A DNA stretch of 64,000 nt, from positions 186,001 through 250,000 of the forward strand of contig CM018604.1 of assembly GCA_009192285.1 (NCBI GenBank), written 5' to 3'. Every line of letters starts with the position of its first letter. Within the stretch, counting starts at the first letter, position 1. Positions 21,107-30,508 of the stretch are shown here, piece after piece. This DNA comes from Morchella semilibera (Eukaryota; Ascomycota; Pezizomycetes; Pezizales; Morchellaceae). The translations under genes and the position numbers were made by a program. A model generated the notes under the pieces. It did not search any database and was not told the DNA's origin. It saw nothing but the letters and a program-made list of their open reading frames with translations.

Positions 21107-21528
21107 GAGAGATACTATAGGTTTCCTCTTTAGAGGACAGAATCTTGGGTACGAGAAGCTATGGCTTGAGATAGGAGTAGTTTCTTATATACCGAGAGAA
21201 CAGGAAGACGAGACAGAGAGAAAAGAAAGAAAGAACTAAGGAAAATATCTCTACCCGCTATTTAACACCTCCCTTCCACGAGTCCGCTGTGACTCATACA
21301 TTAGCCCATAGGAGACCGTAGAAATCCGTCGCAACCACACCTCGTATTCCTTCCCACCATCTCTGCTATTTACATTACAAATCCATCACGCCATAGAAAC
21401 CCCTAGAACCCGATGATGACACCTCCTTCTCAGCACACCCCTTCCTCGCTTAGCAATACCTAAACCATCACAACAGCACTGGAACTACCGAATTCTCGGG
21501 ATGGGTGCCAAAACACCAGGACAATCAA

Positions 21529-21956
21529 AGGCAGAGGGTCCAAAGGGCCTCCCTTACGAAGACGTAGAGACGAAGATACCAGTGGACGATGCGTACTACG
21601 GTCATAGACTATGGACGAAGCGAGTTGAAGCGAGCTACTATGGGAGACCTAAGGAGGTCTTAGCAAAAACTATGGTAATAACGTCGTATATTCAGAACTA
21701 AAGACAAGAGACAAACAGAACTAAACCGTAGGGTTCGTAACAGTAAGAACACGTAAGAAAGAAAAGAGAAAGAAAAGAACAAAGAAGAAGTCTGTAGCAT
21801 CATATATATACTCCCTCTAATCCGTGTACAGTCATGACTCATCACATCGTGTAACGGAAGCCTATAGAAACTCCAAGAACCCGAAAGAAACCTTATGCCT
21901 AAAAACCTCTTCTCCAATATCCTCCACCTCTGTGAAGTCCATAGTACGCCGTGATA
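21529..21956 (-). repeat. truncated E-family LTR
   Basis: About 428 bp aligned with 5745-6187 of the E solo LTR, ending CCGTGATA on the plus strand. The part matching the first about 110 bp of E is missing at the junction with the D LTR. A TATATATA box is present at about 21804-21811. Confidence 0.82.
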
Positions 21957-21973
21957 CTGCTCATCTGTCCTGA

Positions 21974-22244
21974 ATGCAACCCGACTCCTCCCTTATTTGT
22001 CCCAGATGTGAGGAAAAGGAAGAGGATTTCCATCATGTCATTCTTACTTGTCCGGCTCGTAATGAAGTGAGAATACGTTTTATTTCCTATGCTTCTTCAC
22101 TTGAAGAATTATTTCTTAACCAACAAACGATATATGACCTTGGTATTTATATCGCCACTACTCGTACTGCTTTTCCTTTAAAAGATCAGGCTCCTAAATC
22201 GCCTCTTTACTCTCTTTCTTCTTCTTCTTCACTTTCTTCTTTGT
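21974..22244 (+). pseudogene. non-LTR retrotransposon (LINE) C-terminal zinc-finger remnant
   Basis: The frame encodes LICPRCEEKEEDFHHVILTCPAR, the CX2C...HHX4C zf-RVT-like motif that ends the reverse transcriptase protein of many fungal LINEs, followed by a Ser-rich tail. Element C is inserted at 22245. When C and one TTTGT are removed the frame runs on at 28446 and stops at TGA 28475-28477. The upstream LINE body is absent: a TGA lies directly before the first Met, and an E-family LTR abuts. A degenerate fragment. Confidence 0.75.
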
Positions 22245-22705
22245 TATCACGGCGTGGAACATGGTCTAGCGGTGTTGCGGGAAGAGGGATTAGTCAGGGG
22301 TTCTCTTATGTTCTATGGGTTTCGATGACAAGGGTTTGGATCGGAGATATAGTTTCGGTAATAGGGGATAAGATGTGTAAGCTCGGTGATATGGTGCGCG
22401 GATGTCTTGGGGGATTCTATGGGGTTCTGTACAGGGTTACTCGTATGAGTCATTGGACTGGTATGTGGTGTATATATAGAGGCTTCGCTCTCGCTTGTAG
22501 ATAGTTTCTTTTCTTTCCTCTTCACGCAACCTTCCTATCTTCAGGAGTTGTAGTCCTTTAAGAATATACTCGGTTCTTTGGTTCTACTTCGTGTCTCGCC
22601 TCGCTCCCATAGTTTCGCCTCGATCCCCCTCGGATAATATATCTTCGTCCCGCCTCGGTAGTGTACCTTGGCCCTCCGCCGAATCTTCCGCATCGCTCCG
22701 TGATA
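22245..22705 (+). repeat. 5' LTR of element C
   Basis: 461 bp, TATCACGG...CCGTGATA. TATA box TATATATA at 22471-22478, with transcription presumably starting shortly after. Confidence 0.96.
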
Positions 22706-22760
22706 CTAAGGTTGCGTCTCCAACGCCAACCTACACTACATATATCGATATAAATCTACC

Positions 22761-24176
22761 ATGTCACACGCAGACCCTATGGAAGAGTCAGAAGGACTCT
22801 ACGAGATCCTCCAAAGGGATCTTGATACATTCGTAGCTGCACACCCCACCGTGGCTGACGACGCCAGTGAGGAAGCCAAGAAAATCCATGACCTAATGTT
22901 CCGCGCTCAACAAGCCGTCAAACAACTCATAATAAACTGGCAGGAAGAAATAGAGGATGGAGATGAGGCTAGAAAAGAATGGACCAAGAAACTTACACAG
23001 TTAGGAAGGGAGAATCAGGATCTGGAGGGACAGATAACAGTTCTCGAAACTCAGGTCACCACCCTTCGAACCCAAGTAAGCATCGCAAATCAAGCAACGC
23101 AATCCGCCGAAGCCGCACTCGCCGCTCAGATCGCACTCCCGCCTCCTCCTCCGCCTCCGGTAGCAGACCCTATTCCGCCACCCCCTCTTCGACGTCGCAA
23201 CCGCCTCTTAGAAGGCATTGCCCTTACTCAAGAACTAAGGCCTGAAAGATCAGAGAAGCTCCCGGACCCGGAGAAATACCGCGGCAATAAGAAGGGACTT
23301 CCTCAATTTAAAAATATGTTGAAACTCAAGTTGTTGGGCAATGCCGACAGGTATCCCACTTTGCAGAACCAGTTAACCTATGCCATTTCTCGCTTGGAAG
23401 GCGCCGCTGCCGACCAGTTTATGCCCTATATTACCACCACCGGCATCGATCTCCCATCAATGGGAAGATTTTTTGAAATTTTGGATACAGCCTTCGGGGA
23501 CCCAGACCAGGTAGGTACGGCCCGTCGCGCCCTTAGGAGAATCAGGCAACTCAATCGTCCCTTCTCGGAATATTTCGCCGAGTTCCAACGCTACGCCGCC
23601 GAAGCTGGAATGGGAGAGACTGCCAATGTGGAAGCCCTTATGGAAGGTCTGAGCGAGGAACTCACCAAGCTCATGGTCCACGAGGAGACCCCCGCCACCG
23701 TCATCGAACTCGCCACCATCCTCCAACGCTTGGACAACAAGCAGCAGATAATTACTGCTCGCTACCGCCCTCGCTACCAGGCCCCCGCAACCCCAGCTCG
23801 TCCTGCTCCCCGCTATCAGGCTCCTGCTGCCCCCGCACCTCGGTACTCAGCCCCGCCTCCTCTTGCTCCCCGCTATCAAGCTCTCGCTCGTCCCAACCCC
23901 CCTGCTGCTCACCCGTCCCACACACCAGGGGGAGTAGTTCCTATGGATTTGTCAACTGGTCGTGGCCGCCCGGACCCTCAGGAAAGAGAGGCCCGTCGCG
24001 TAGAGAATAGGTGTTTTTATTGTGGAGGTGTAGGACACCTCGTTAGGGAATGCCCGCAGGCGCCGGCTCCCAGGAACCCAGCCCCCAGGATGAGGGGAGC
24101 TAGGGTAGATATTAAAGGAGAAGAGAAGGAAGAAGCCTCCGGCGATGAGGCGTTAAAAGATTTTTCCCTGGACTGA
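22761..24176 (+). CDS. element C Gag polyprotein
   Basis: An intact 471-aa ORF starting [12 protein letters not shown]. Residues about 20-125 are acidic and helical with a coiled-coil feel ([17 protein letters not shown]), followed by a Pro-rich stretch and the capsid opener [13 protein letters not shown] (about 180). The capsid region contains [11 protein letters not shown] and [13 protein letters not shown] Pro/Ala/Tyr repeat linker (RYQAPA) leads to the CCHC zinc knuckle [14 protein letters not shown] at 418-431 and an acidic tail. In Ty3-type elements Gag assembles the cytoplasmic particle and binds the RNA. The stop TGA at 24174-24176 sits inside a strong hairpin that is probably the frameshift stimulator for pol. 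Confidence 0.95.
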   Translation: MSHADPMEESEGLYEILQRDLDTFVAAHPTVADDASEEAKKIHDLMFRAQQAVKQLIINWQEEIEDGDEARKEWTKKLTQLGRENQDLEGQITVLETQVTTLRTQVSIANQATQSAEAALAAQIALPPPPPPPVADPIPPPPLRRRNRLLEGIALTQELRPERSEKLPDPEKYRGNKKGLPQFKNMLKLKLLGNADRYPTLQNQLTYAISRLEGAAADQFMPYITTTGIDLPSMGRFFEILDTAFGDPDQVGTARRALRRIRQLNRPFSEYFAEFQRYAAEAGMGETANVEALMEGLSEELTKLMVHEETPATVIELATILQRLDNKQQIITARYRPRYQAPATPARPAPRYQAPAAPAPRYSAPPPLAPRYQALARPNPPAAHPSHTPGGVVPMDLSTGRGRPDPQEREARRVENRCFYCGGVGHLVRECPQAPAPRNPAPRMRGARVDIKGEEKEEASGDEALKDFSLD

Positions 24177-24193
24177 GTGGCTCACTCCAGGGA
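24152..24193 (+). promoter_or_regulatory. candidate -1 ribosomal frameshift cassette, element C gag-pol
   Basis: Heptamer G-TTA-AAA (24152-24158) in gag phase, a 6-nt spacer, then stem TCCCTGGA (24165-24172) / TCCAGGGA (24186-24193), extended inside by TGAG/CTCA with a 3-nt loop. The gag TGA begins the inner stem. The -1 frame is open from 24149. The heptamer is not a canonical XXXYYYZ but resembles the GUUAAAC type known from arteriviruses. Confidence 0.6.
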
Positions 24194-24250
24194 CGGTTAA
24201 AGGACTTTTCTAAGCTTTCGGTTTCTGGGTTTTCGGTTTCGGAGAAGGAT

Positions 24251-27200
24251 ATGGATGGGAATCAATTGGTCGTAACTTGTTCAATTTCTCAAAATAAAGA
24301 TTCTTTTATTCCATCATATGCTCTCATTGATACTGGCGCCTCAGGATACGCGTTCATAGATAAGGACTTCGTATGCCACCACAAACTTAAGACTATTCCT
24401 CTTATTCTCCCCCGACACATAGACGTAATAGACGGTAGACCCATTGAATCAGGAAAGGTCACCCATAAGGTCATCCTCAGCCTCGATATCAATGGCCACA
24501 GAGAGGATGCTCCCTTCTTTGTTACTCAACTAGGTCATTACCCTATAGTTATGGGCCTTCCTTGGATGCGCAGGCATGCAACAACGATACTACCCGCCGA
24601 TAACGAAATACAATTTAATTCTTCAAGCTGCATAAAGAATTGTTCCCTTACTCATACCAAGATTATTGCTAAAGGGATTTCTATCGAACCTCCCGCTAAA
24701 CCAACAATAAATATTTCCGTCATTACCTCCTACGCATTCCATAGACTCATCAATAAGAAAAGAAAAGGAATGAAACTCTACTCCACCACGCTCAAAGCCC
24801 TCGACGATCTTCTGGCCCAAACGCCTAAGAACCCCCGAGCACTCGTCCCCGTCGAACATCATCAATATTTACATCTTCTCAGTGAACCGAATGCCTCCAA
24901 ACTCCCTCCTTATCGCACCGAATACGACCTTTCTATTGACATACAGGAAGGAAAAACTGTACCGTTCGGACCCATGTACGGGATGACCCGACTGGAACTC
25001 CAGGTACTCAGGGATTATCTAGCAGAGTATCTATCCAATGGACGGATTCGACATAGCACCTCTCCCGCAGGCTCCCCGGTACTGTTTGTCAAAAAGGCTG
25101 ATGGCTCCCTCCGACTTTGTGTTGACTATAGAAAGTTGAACGCAGTAACGGTGAAGAATCGACATCCTCTTCATCAGCAAACTCAACTTATGACTGCAGT
25201 CTCCCAACAGTCTCCCAAGTCTCCTGAGAGTCTCCTGAGACTCCTGGATATCTTTTGAGTCTCCTGAGGCTCAGGAGACATCAGGAGACAAATGAAGTCT
25301 TGCTGATGTTCCACTAACGCCAGAGACGTTTATGGGTATTTCCTCCGCCAAGTATTTTACCAAGCTAGATCTCCGTAATGGATATCATCAGTTGAGAATC
25401 AGAGAAGGAGACGAGTGGAAAACAGCATTCAGGACGCGGTATGGACATTTTGAATACACCGTCATGCCCTTTGGGTTAACCAACGCCCCCGCCGCATTCC
25501 AACATTGGGTCAACGATATGCTTCGCCCTTATCTCGATCATTTTGCAACCGCATATCTTGATGATATACTCATATACTCGGCCACCCTTGAAGAACACAA
25601 AGAACACGTCGACAAGGTACTCCGGATACTTGATAAAAATCAGGTTTATCTTAAACCAGAGAAATGCGAATGGCACGTCAAAGAAACCATGTATCTCGGC
25701 TTTGTTCTTACACCTGAAGGGATTAAGATGGATGAGTCCAAAGTGGCTACCATAAGAAATTGGGAAAGCCCCACTTGCCTGAAAGATGTGCAAGAATTCC
25801 TAGGGTTCGCGAATTTCTATCGACGATTTATCTATGCGTACTCAAGGGTAGTATCTCCCCTGACCGCTCTAACAAAGACAGGAGTGGTATTCAAATGGAC
25901 AGACAAGACGGAAAAAGCGTTTCAGGATCTCAAGCTCGCATTTACCACCGCTCCTATTCTTAGACATTTCGACCCCGACCGGGAAATTATTGTGGAAACA
26001 GACGCCTCCGACTACGTCTCGGCCGCCATCATGTCACAGAGGGATAACGAAGGAATCCTGCACCCAATCGCCTTTTTCTCCAAAAAACATACACCAGCAG
26101 AATGTAATTATGAGATATACGATAAAGAACTACTGGCAATAATTCGGGGATTTGAAGAATGGCGCTATTTTTTAGAAACAGCCTCATATCCTATTAAGGT
26201 CTTAACAGACCATAGGAACCTTGAATACTTTATGTCAACCAAGCTACTAAATCGTCGACAAACCCGCTGGTCAGAATTTTTATCACGCTTTGATTTCGTT
26301 ATTCAGTTTCGTCCAGGAAAACAAGGAGGAAAGCCGGATGCACTCACCAGGCGATCAGGGGATCTCCCTAAGGAGGGGGATGAACGCCTCGCGTATCAGT
26401 ATCAGACCGTGCTGAAGAGAAAAAATTTGGATAATAAGCTAAGTTTGTTGGCGGGTTCTTTGGCAAATGAACCCGCTGAAGGAGCGTCCACTGTTCAGGA
26501 ATTATTTACGAAAGCTTACCAAGAAGATAGTTTTCCGAGCAAGGTACTCACGATGCTAAAAGATGGCACGAAACAATCGAAACAAATTTCACTCGCCGAA
26601 TGCGCGGAAAACGAAGACGGACTTCTTCTTTATCGACGCAAACTCTTCGTACCAGAACACGAGGAGTTACAACTTAGACTTCTTCAGGAGTATCACGATA
26701 AACCATCAGCAGGGCACCCGGGTAGAGCAAAGACCCTAGAGTTACTCAGTCGCGAATACTACTGGCCGAATATGCGGAAATATACTGACCGCTATGTCAT
26801 GAATTGTCACATTTGCCGCCGAAGCAAAGTAAATCGCAACGCCCCTCAAGGAGTTCTTCGCCCTCTCTCAGTTCCTAAGGCACCATGGACGGACGTTTCA
26901 ATGGACTTTGTCACAGGACTACCTCTTAGCAATAATTACAATGCCATTCTCGTCGTCGTTGATAGGCTCACCAAAATGAGACACTTTATTCCATGCACCG
27001 AAGAATCAGGAGCTCGGGACGTTGCCCGAATGTATTTAGAGAATGTTTGGAAGCTACATGGCCTACCGGAAAAGATAGTCTCAGATCGCGGTACACAATT
27101 TACCTCAGACTTTTGGAAATCACTATGCGAGCGCCTCGAAATCTCTCCTCGTTATTCCACCGCGTTTCACCCTCAGACAGATGGTCAGACGGAAAGAATT

Positions 27201-27956
27201 AATGCTATTATGGAGCAATACCTTCGCAGCTACGTGGATTATCAACAGGATAACTGGGCTACTTATCTACCCATGGCGGAGTTCGCGACCAATAACCACG
27301 TCTCTGAGTCCACCAAGCTCTCGCCCTTCGAAGCCAATTATGGTCGTCATCCTCGTATGAACTTTGGTCCTCTACGACACGGCACTACTACCAATGAGGA
27401 CCAGGCTAACACCATGGCAAGAGATATGTCAGAAGTGTTTGACTTCCTCCGGGCGGAGATGTTTAGAGCTCAACGGATACAGGAAGAATCGGCCAATGCA
27501 AGTCGCACTCCGGCACCACGATATATGATTGGGGACAAGGTATGGCTGTCCACTCGCAATTTGTTAACAAAGAGACCGTCGAAGAAATTGGACTGGAAGC
27601 AAGTCGGACCCTACCCGATCTCTCGCGTCGTGAGTCCCTACGCCTACGAACTTATACTGCCCTCGTCAATGAAGGTTCATCCAGTGTTTCATGTTTCGTT
27701 ACTCTCGCCTGCTGCCAATGACCCCGTACCAGGTCAATTACAAATACCTCCACCCCCCGTCGAGATCGAAGGTGAACAAGAGTGGGAAGTTGATGCTATT
27801 TTGGACTCACGGAAACGAGGAGGAAGACTTGAGTACCTCGTTCGGTATACCGGTTGCGACGAGCCATCATGGCAACCCTACGGCGATGTGGATAACTCCC
27901 CTGAGTTAGTCAAAGACTTTCACGAACGATATCCACGCAAGCCTAAGAGGACTTAG
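24251..27956 (+). pseudogene. element C Pol, intact except for a MITE insertion
   Basis: 24251-25171 and 25311-27956 become one frame of about 1188 codons when the 137-bp MITE and one TT are removed. Protease: [14 protein letters not shown] (D27) and [36 protein letters not shown] before the MITE. After it, numbering from 25332: FTKLDLRNGYHQ, YLDD at 75-78. RNase H D224, E266, D293. Integrase zinc domain H455, H462, C492, C495, with D525, D585 and E621 (35 residues between the last two), then the GPY-like module and a chromodomain near 820-865 (EWEVDAILDSR). Family role: copying the RNA and integrating the cDNA, with the chromodomain steering target choice. Every catalytic residue I checked is present, so the MITE is probably what silenced this copy. 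Confidence 0.95.
25172..25308 (-). mobile_element. CATCAG MITE copy 4 (137 bp), in element C reverse transcriptase
   Basis: Ends CATCAGCAA / TTGCTGATG, with 2-bp duplication TT (25170-25171 and 25309-25310). Orientation opposite to the other three copies. It splits the RT codons that read HPLPLTPET in related elements. Confidence 0.92.
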
Positions 27957-27960
27957 GCCT

Positions 27961-27979
27961 CAGAGGGGGACCTAATATC
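27961..27979 (+). promoter_or_regulatory. polypurine tract of element C
   Basis: CAGAGGGGGACCTAATATC directly before the 3' LTR. Nearly the same sequence (GAGGGGACCTAATC) precedes the 3' LTR of element A. It would prime plus-strand DNA synthesis. Confidence 0.75.
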
Positions 27980-28440
27980 TATCACGGCGTGGAACATGGT
28001 CTAGCGGTGTTGCGGGAAGAGGGATTAGTCAGGGGTTCTCTTATGTTCTATAGGTTTCGATGACAAGGGTTTGGATCGGAGATATAGTTTCGGTAATAGG
28101 GGATAAGATGTGTAAGCTCGGTGATATGGTGCGCGGATGTCTTGGGGGATTCTATGGGGTTCTGTACAGGGTTACTCGTATGAGTCATTGGACTGGTATG
28201 TGGTGTATATATAGAGGCTTCGCTCTCGCTTGTAGATAGTTTCTTTTCTTTCCTCTTCACGTAACCTTCCTATCTTCAGGAGTTGTAGTCCTTTAAGAAT
28301 ATACTCGGTTCTTTGGTTCTACTTCGTGTCTCGCCTCGCTCCCATAGTTTCGCCTCGATCCCCCTCGGATAATATATCTTCGTCCCGCCTCGGTAGTGTA
28401 CCTTGGCCCTCCGCCGAGTCTTCCGCATCGCTCCGTGATA
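27980..28440 (+). repeat. 3' LTR of element C
   Basis: 461 bp, partner of 22245-22705. TATA box at 28206-28213. Confidence 0.96.
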
Positions 28441-28445
28441 TTTGT

Positions 28446-28477
28446 CCTCGGTATCGTCTGCATTGTTAACGGTTTGA
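28446..28477 (+). pseudogene. end of the LINE ORF, right of element C
   Basis: Eleven codons in phase with the frame at 22244, ending in TGA 28475-28477. The following 370 bp (to about 28850) are AT-rich and show no gene. They may include the LINE 3' untranslated region. Confidence 0.65.
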
Positions 28478-28853
28478 TATATTAAAGGATTTCTTTACTT
28501 TTAATGATTGTATGAATTTAGGCGGTTTTATTTTGTTTGAGGGGATAGGTTTTGTTTATGCCATAGGGACTCCCTGCACCCAACATTCTTGTACCTAGAA
28601 GTCAATGAAATTATGATTTAAAAAAAGAAAAAAGGTACTTACTGCAGTTCTCAAGCCATCTGATTGGTTGCTCTACGTCTTGCCACCCACCTATTGCTAA
28701 GCCGAACTCCCTATTAAAATTATTTTATCTTGTGCTTGTAGAGTTTGGATTTTGCTTTTTTTTTTGGTACGATAAGAAGCAAAGGGATTGCTGCCTTAAG
28801 AAACTAGCAAGCTTGGCATTTCCGTGGAGAAGCAAAAACCTTTTATATAAATA

Positions 28854-28990
28854 AGAGGGCAGTTTTGCCGATTTTCTTCGCTTTGGTCAAGCTTTCAAGC
28901 CTTTCGAATTTCCGAATCACCTTTTTCGTAGGTTACCAGTTTTTTCGATAGAGTTTTTAATCTCTCTTTCACTTTACTAATTTTTTCTAG
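28854..28990 (+). promoter_or_regulatory. TATA box and probable 5'-UTR intron of the 28995 gene
   Basis: TATATAAATA at 28854-28863 is about 130 bp before the ATG. A plausible 5'-UTR intron runs 28928-28990 (GTAGGT ... TTTACTAATTTTTTCTAG), ending four bases before the ATG. Confidence 0.5.
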
Positions 28991-28994
28991 CAAG

Positions 28995-29444
28995 ATGAGT
29001 TACACCGTCTCCCTCCGCGATTCAGGCAAGAAAGCCGAATTGAAAAGACAACTCGATGACGGAGATATTGTTTACTCTTTCGATGTGTTCAAAAGTAATT
29101 TTACTGCCGACGACCATGACGCTATCGTTGACAGCTGGATTTCCTCCTATGGCGTCGACAGCTTGACCAGAAGCCAATTAGCTGGTCTTAAAAAACAAAC
29201 GGACGGCAACGCAGAGAAGGTATTCAGGGGAGAGATTAGAAACGGCTGGAGAGTAAGCGTCTTTGTCTTGAAGTTCTCTGCAAAAGACAAAAATGGCGAA
29301 CGCAAGTACCAAGAGGGGAGTGCCAATATCGATCTTTCCTCGGACAAAGAAGCGTCTAGGAGGCTGATCAATTCTCATTACCATGATCTTGCTATTCTTG
29401 CTATCACTGGGGGAAATGATAGTTACACTCTTTCCATCGAGTAA
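28995..29444 (+). CDS. uncharacterised 149-aa protein, probably cytosolic
   Basis: A single-exon ORF starting MSYTVSLRDSGKK. Composition is typical of a small soluble protein: no signal peptide, no membrane segment, no cysteines, and alternating hydrophobic strands toward the end (VSVFVLKFSAKDKNG, SYTLSIE) after a central helical, Asp-rich part (TADDHDAIVDSWISSYG). It has its own TATA promoter, a pyrimidine-rich leader and a likely leader intron, and codon use is unlike the neighbouring transposons, so I take it as a real, probably well expressed gene. The MSYT start and size recall small fungal lectins, but I do not see the conserved residues of a known lectin family and do not assign one. 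Confidence 0.75.
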   Translation: MSYTVSLRDSGKKAELKRQLDDGDIVYSFDVFKSNFTADDHDAIVDSWISSYGVDSLTRSQLAGLKKQTDGNAEKVFRGEIRNGWRVSVFVLKFSAKDKNGERKYQEGSANIDLSSDKEASRRLINSHYHDLAILAITGGNDSYTLSIE

Positions 29445-30073
29445 CTTTACTTCATCAGGGTCTTCAAAAAAGTTTTTTGAATATATGTCGCTTTATTTTT
29501 CTAATCCTTGATAATCAACATCACTTTTTTAAATCTGAATACAGAAAATTACTAAAACCTTTAATATATCTGAAAAGAGTAATAATTAGTGAGAAAGATA
29601 AATATCGAGATTTAAGTCAAAGTATTAAGCTTAAGAGGTTACCTTACCTGCTACTATATATGTCATTGGTTGATAATATATGGTCTTTTTTATCGACTTT
29701 ACTTTTTGTAGTCTTTCAATTATCTTATCAATTGGGGTACGTATAGATGCTTATTTATAAGTATCTGAGTTATCTATTGAGTTTCTAATATATAATTGAG
29801 TTTCTGTTTTTGAAAGGATGCATACGTACTTGTAAAGAAAGATTAAAAATAGAAAGAATATTTAGTCATCGATGGCTCGATCTTTAAAGAATCATTGCTG
29901 TTTGGGTCATCCAACTTCCCCTATTTCTTTCCGAAATACCAATCCTGCTATTTTTCCCTCTCTTGCCATTACTTCTAAAGCTTTTGCACTAAACCGGGCA
30001 CTTATTTCGAGACCCAACGGTACGCAACCTGCGATCCCACGATAAGTACATAACATACCTAAAGGTAAGTGTA
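29445..30073. other. AT-rich spacer, no gene seen
   Basis: Follows the 149-aa gene. Long A/T runs and only short chance ORFs. The 89-aa plus-strand ORF at 29477-29746 lacks a recognisable domain and is built of AT-rich codons, so I do not call it. Confidence 0.6.
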
Positions 30074-30371
30074 TGTACGAGGCTCCGATCAAAAAAAACT
30101 GGTAGCGTGCATAGCAACGAGGGACCCATCTAGCTGCGCCGACTCCAATATCTCAACAACGCATAAAGATATCAACTAGATACATATCTCTGACCGCGAT
30201 TTACCAGATTCAAGTAAAGTATACACTCTCACTCTGGTAGGTGTTGTCCAGTTGCCATCAGGCCCGTGTCGCGGTGGAGTTGAGCTCATTGTTGATAGAT
30301 TGTAGATATGTGGAGGTGCTCGTTGCGCGTTGCTAAGTGTTACCAGTTTTTTTTGACTGGAGCCTCGTACC
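30074..30371. mobile_element. MITE 1, 298 bp, Tc1/mariner type (TA duplication)
   Basis: Imperfect terminal inverted repeats of about 45 bp: TGTACGAGGCTCC at the left and GGAGCCTCGTACC at the right, continuing with A8/T8 runs and CTGGTA/TACCAG. TA is duplicated at 30072-30073 and 30372-30373. No coding capacity. Confidence 0.8.
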
Positions 30372-30392
30372 TACATACCCATCATTAGAATA

Positions 30393-30506
30393 GGCCCTTT
30401 GCGCAAAAGACTCCAGAGTCTTTTCCCGGTAACTTGATTGGTGCCTATCCTCCCGTCAACCAATCACACAAGTAGAAAAAGACTGGAGTCTTTTGCGCAA
30501 AGGGCC
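30393..30506. mobile_element. MITE 2, 114 bp, Tc1/mariner type (TA duplication)
   Basis: Perfect 24-bp terminal inverted repeats beginning GGCCCTTTGCGCAAAAGACT, with TA at 30391-30392 and 30507-30508. Only 19 bp separate its left TA from that of MITE 1, and the two have unrelated ends. Confidence 0.85.
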
Positions 30507-30508
30507 TA

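Larger units (their letters stand above)
20646..21523 (-). repeat. 5' LTR of element D, containing two MITEs
   Basis: An A-family LTR (TGTGACGG to CACCAGGACA on the plus strand) expanded by the small elements at 20739-20846 and 20970-21106. No TSD matching its distant partner was found. Its right side abuts a truncated E-family LTR. Confidence 0.88.
22245..28440 (+). mobile_element. element C: 6.2-kb young Ty3/gypsy chromovirus with TA...TA LTR ends
   Basis: 461-bp LTRs at 22245-22705 and 27980-28440 differ at about three positions, all transitions. The 5-bp duplication TTTGT (22240-22244 and 28441-28445) is exact. Each LTR starts TATCACGG and ends CCGTGATA, a perfect 8-bp inverted repeat, instead of TG...CA. 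Internal order: gag 22761-24176, pol 24251-27956, purine tract CAGAGGGGGACCTAAT before the 3' LTR. The only visible coding defect is the CATCAG MITE at 25172-25308. The sequence after the 5' LTR (CTAAGGTTGCG) is not a TGG-type tRNA primer site. Confidence 0.97.
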
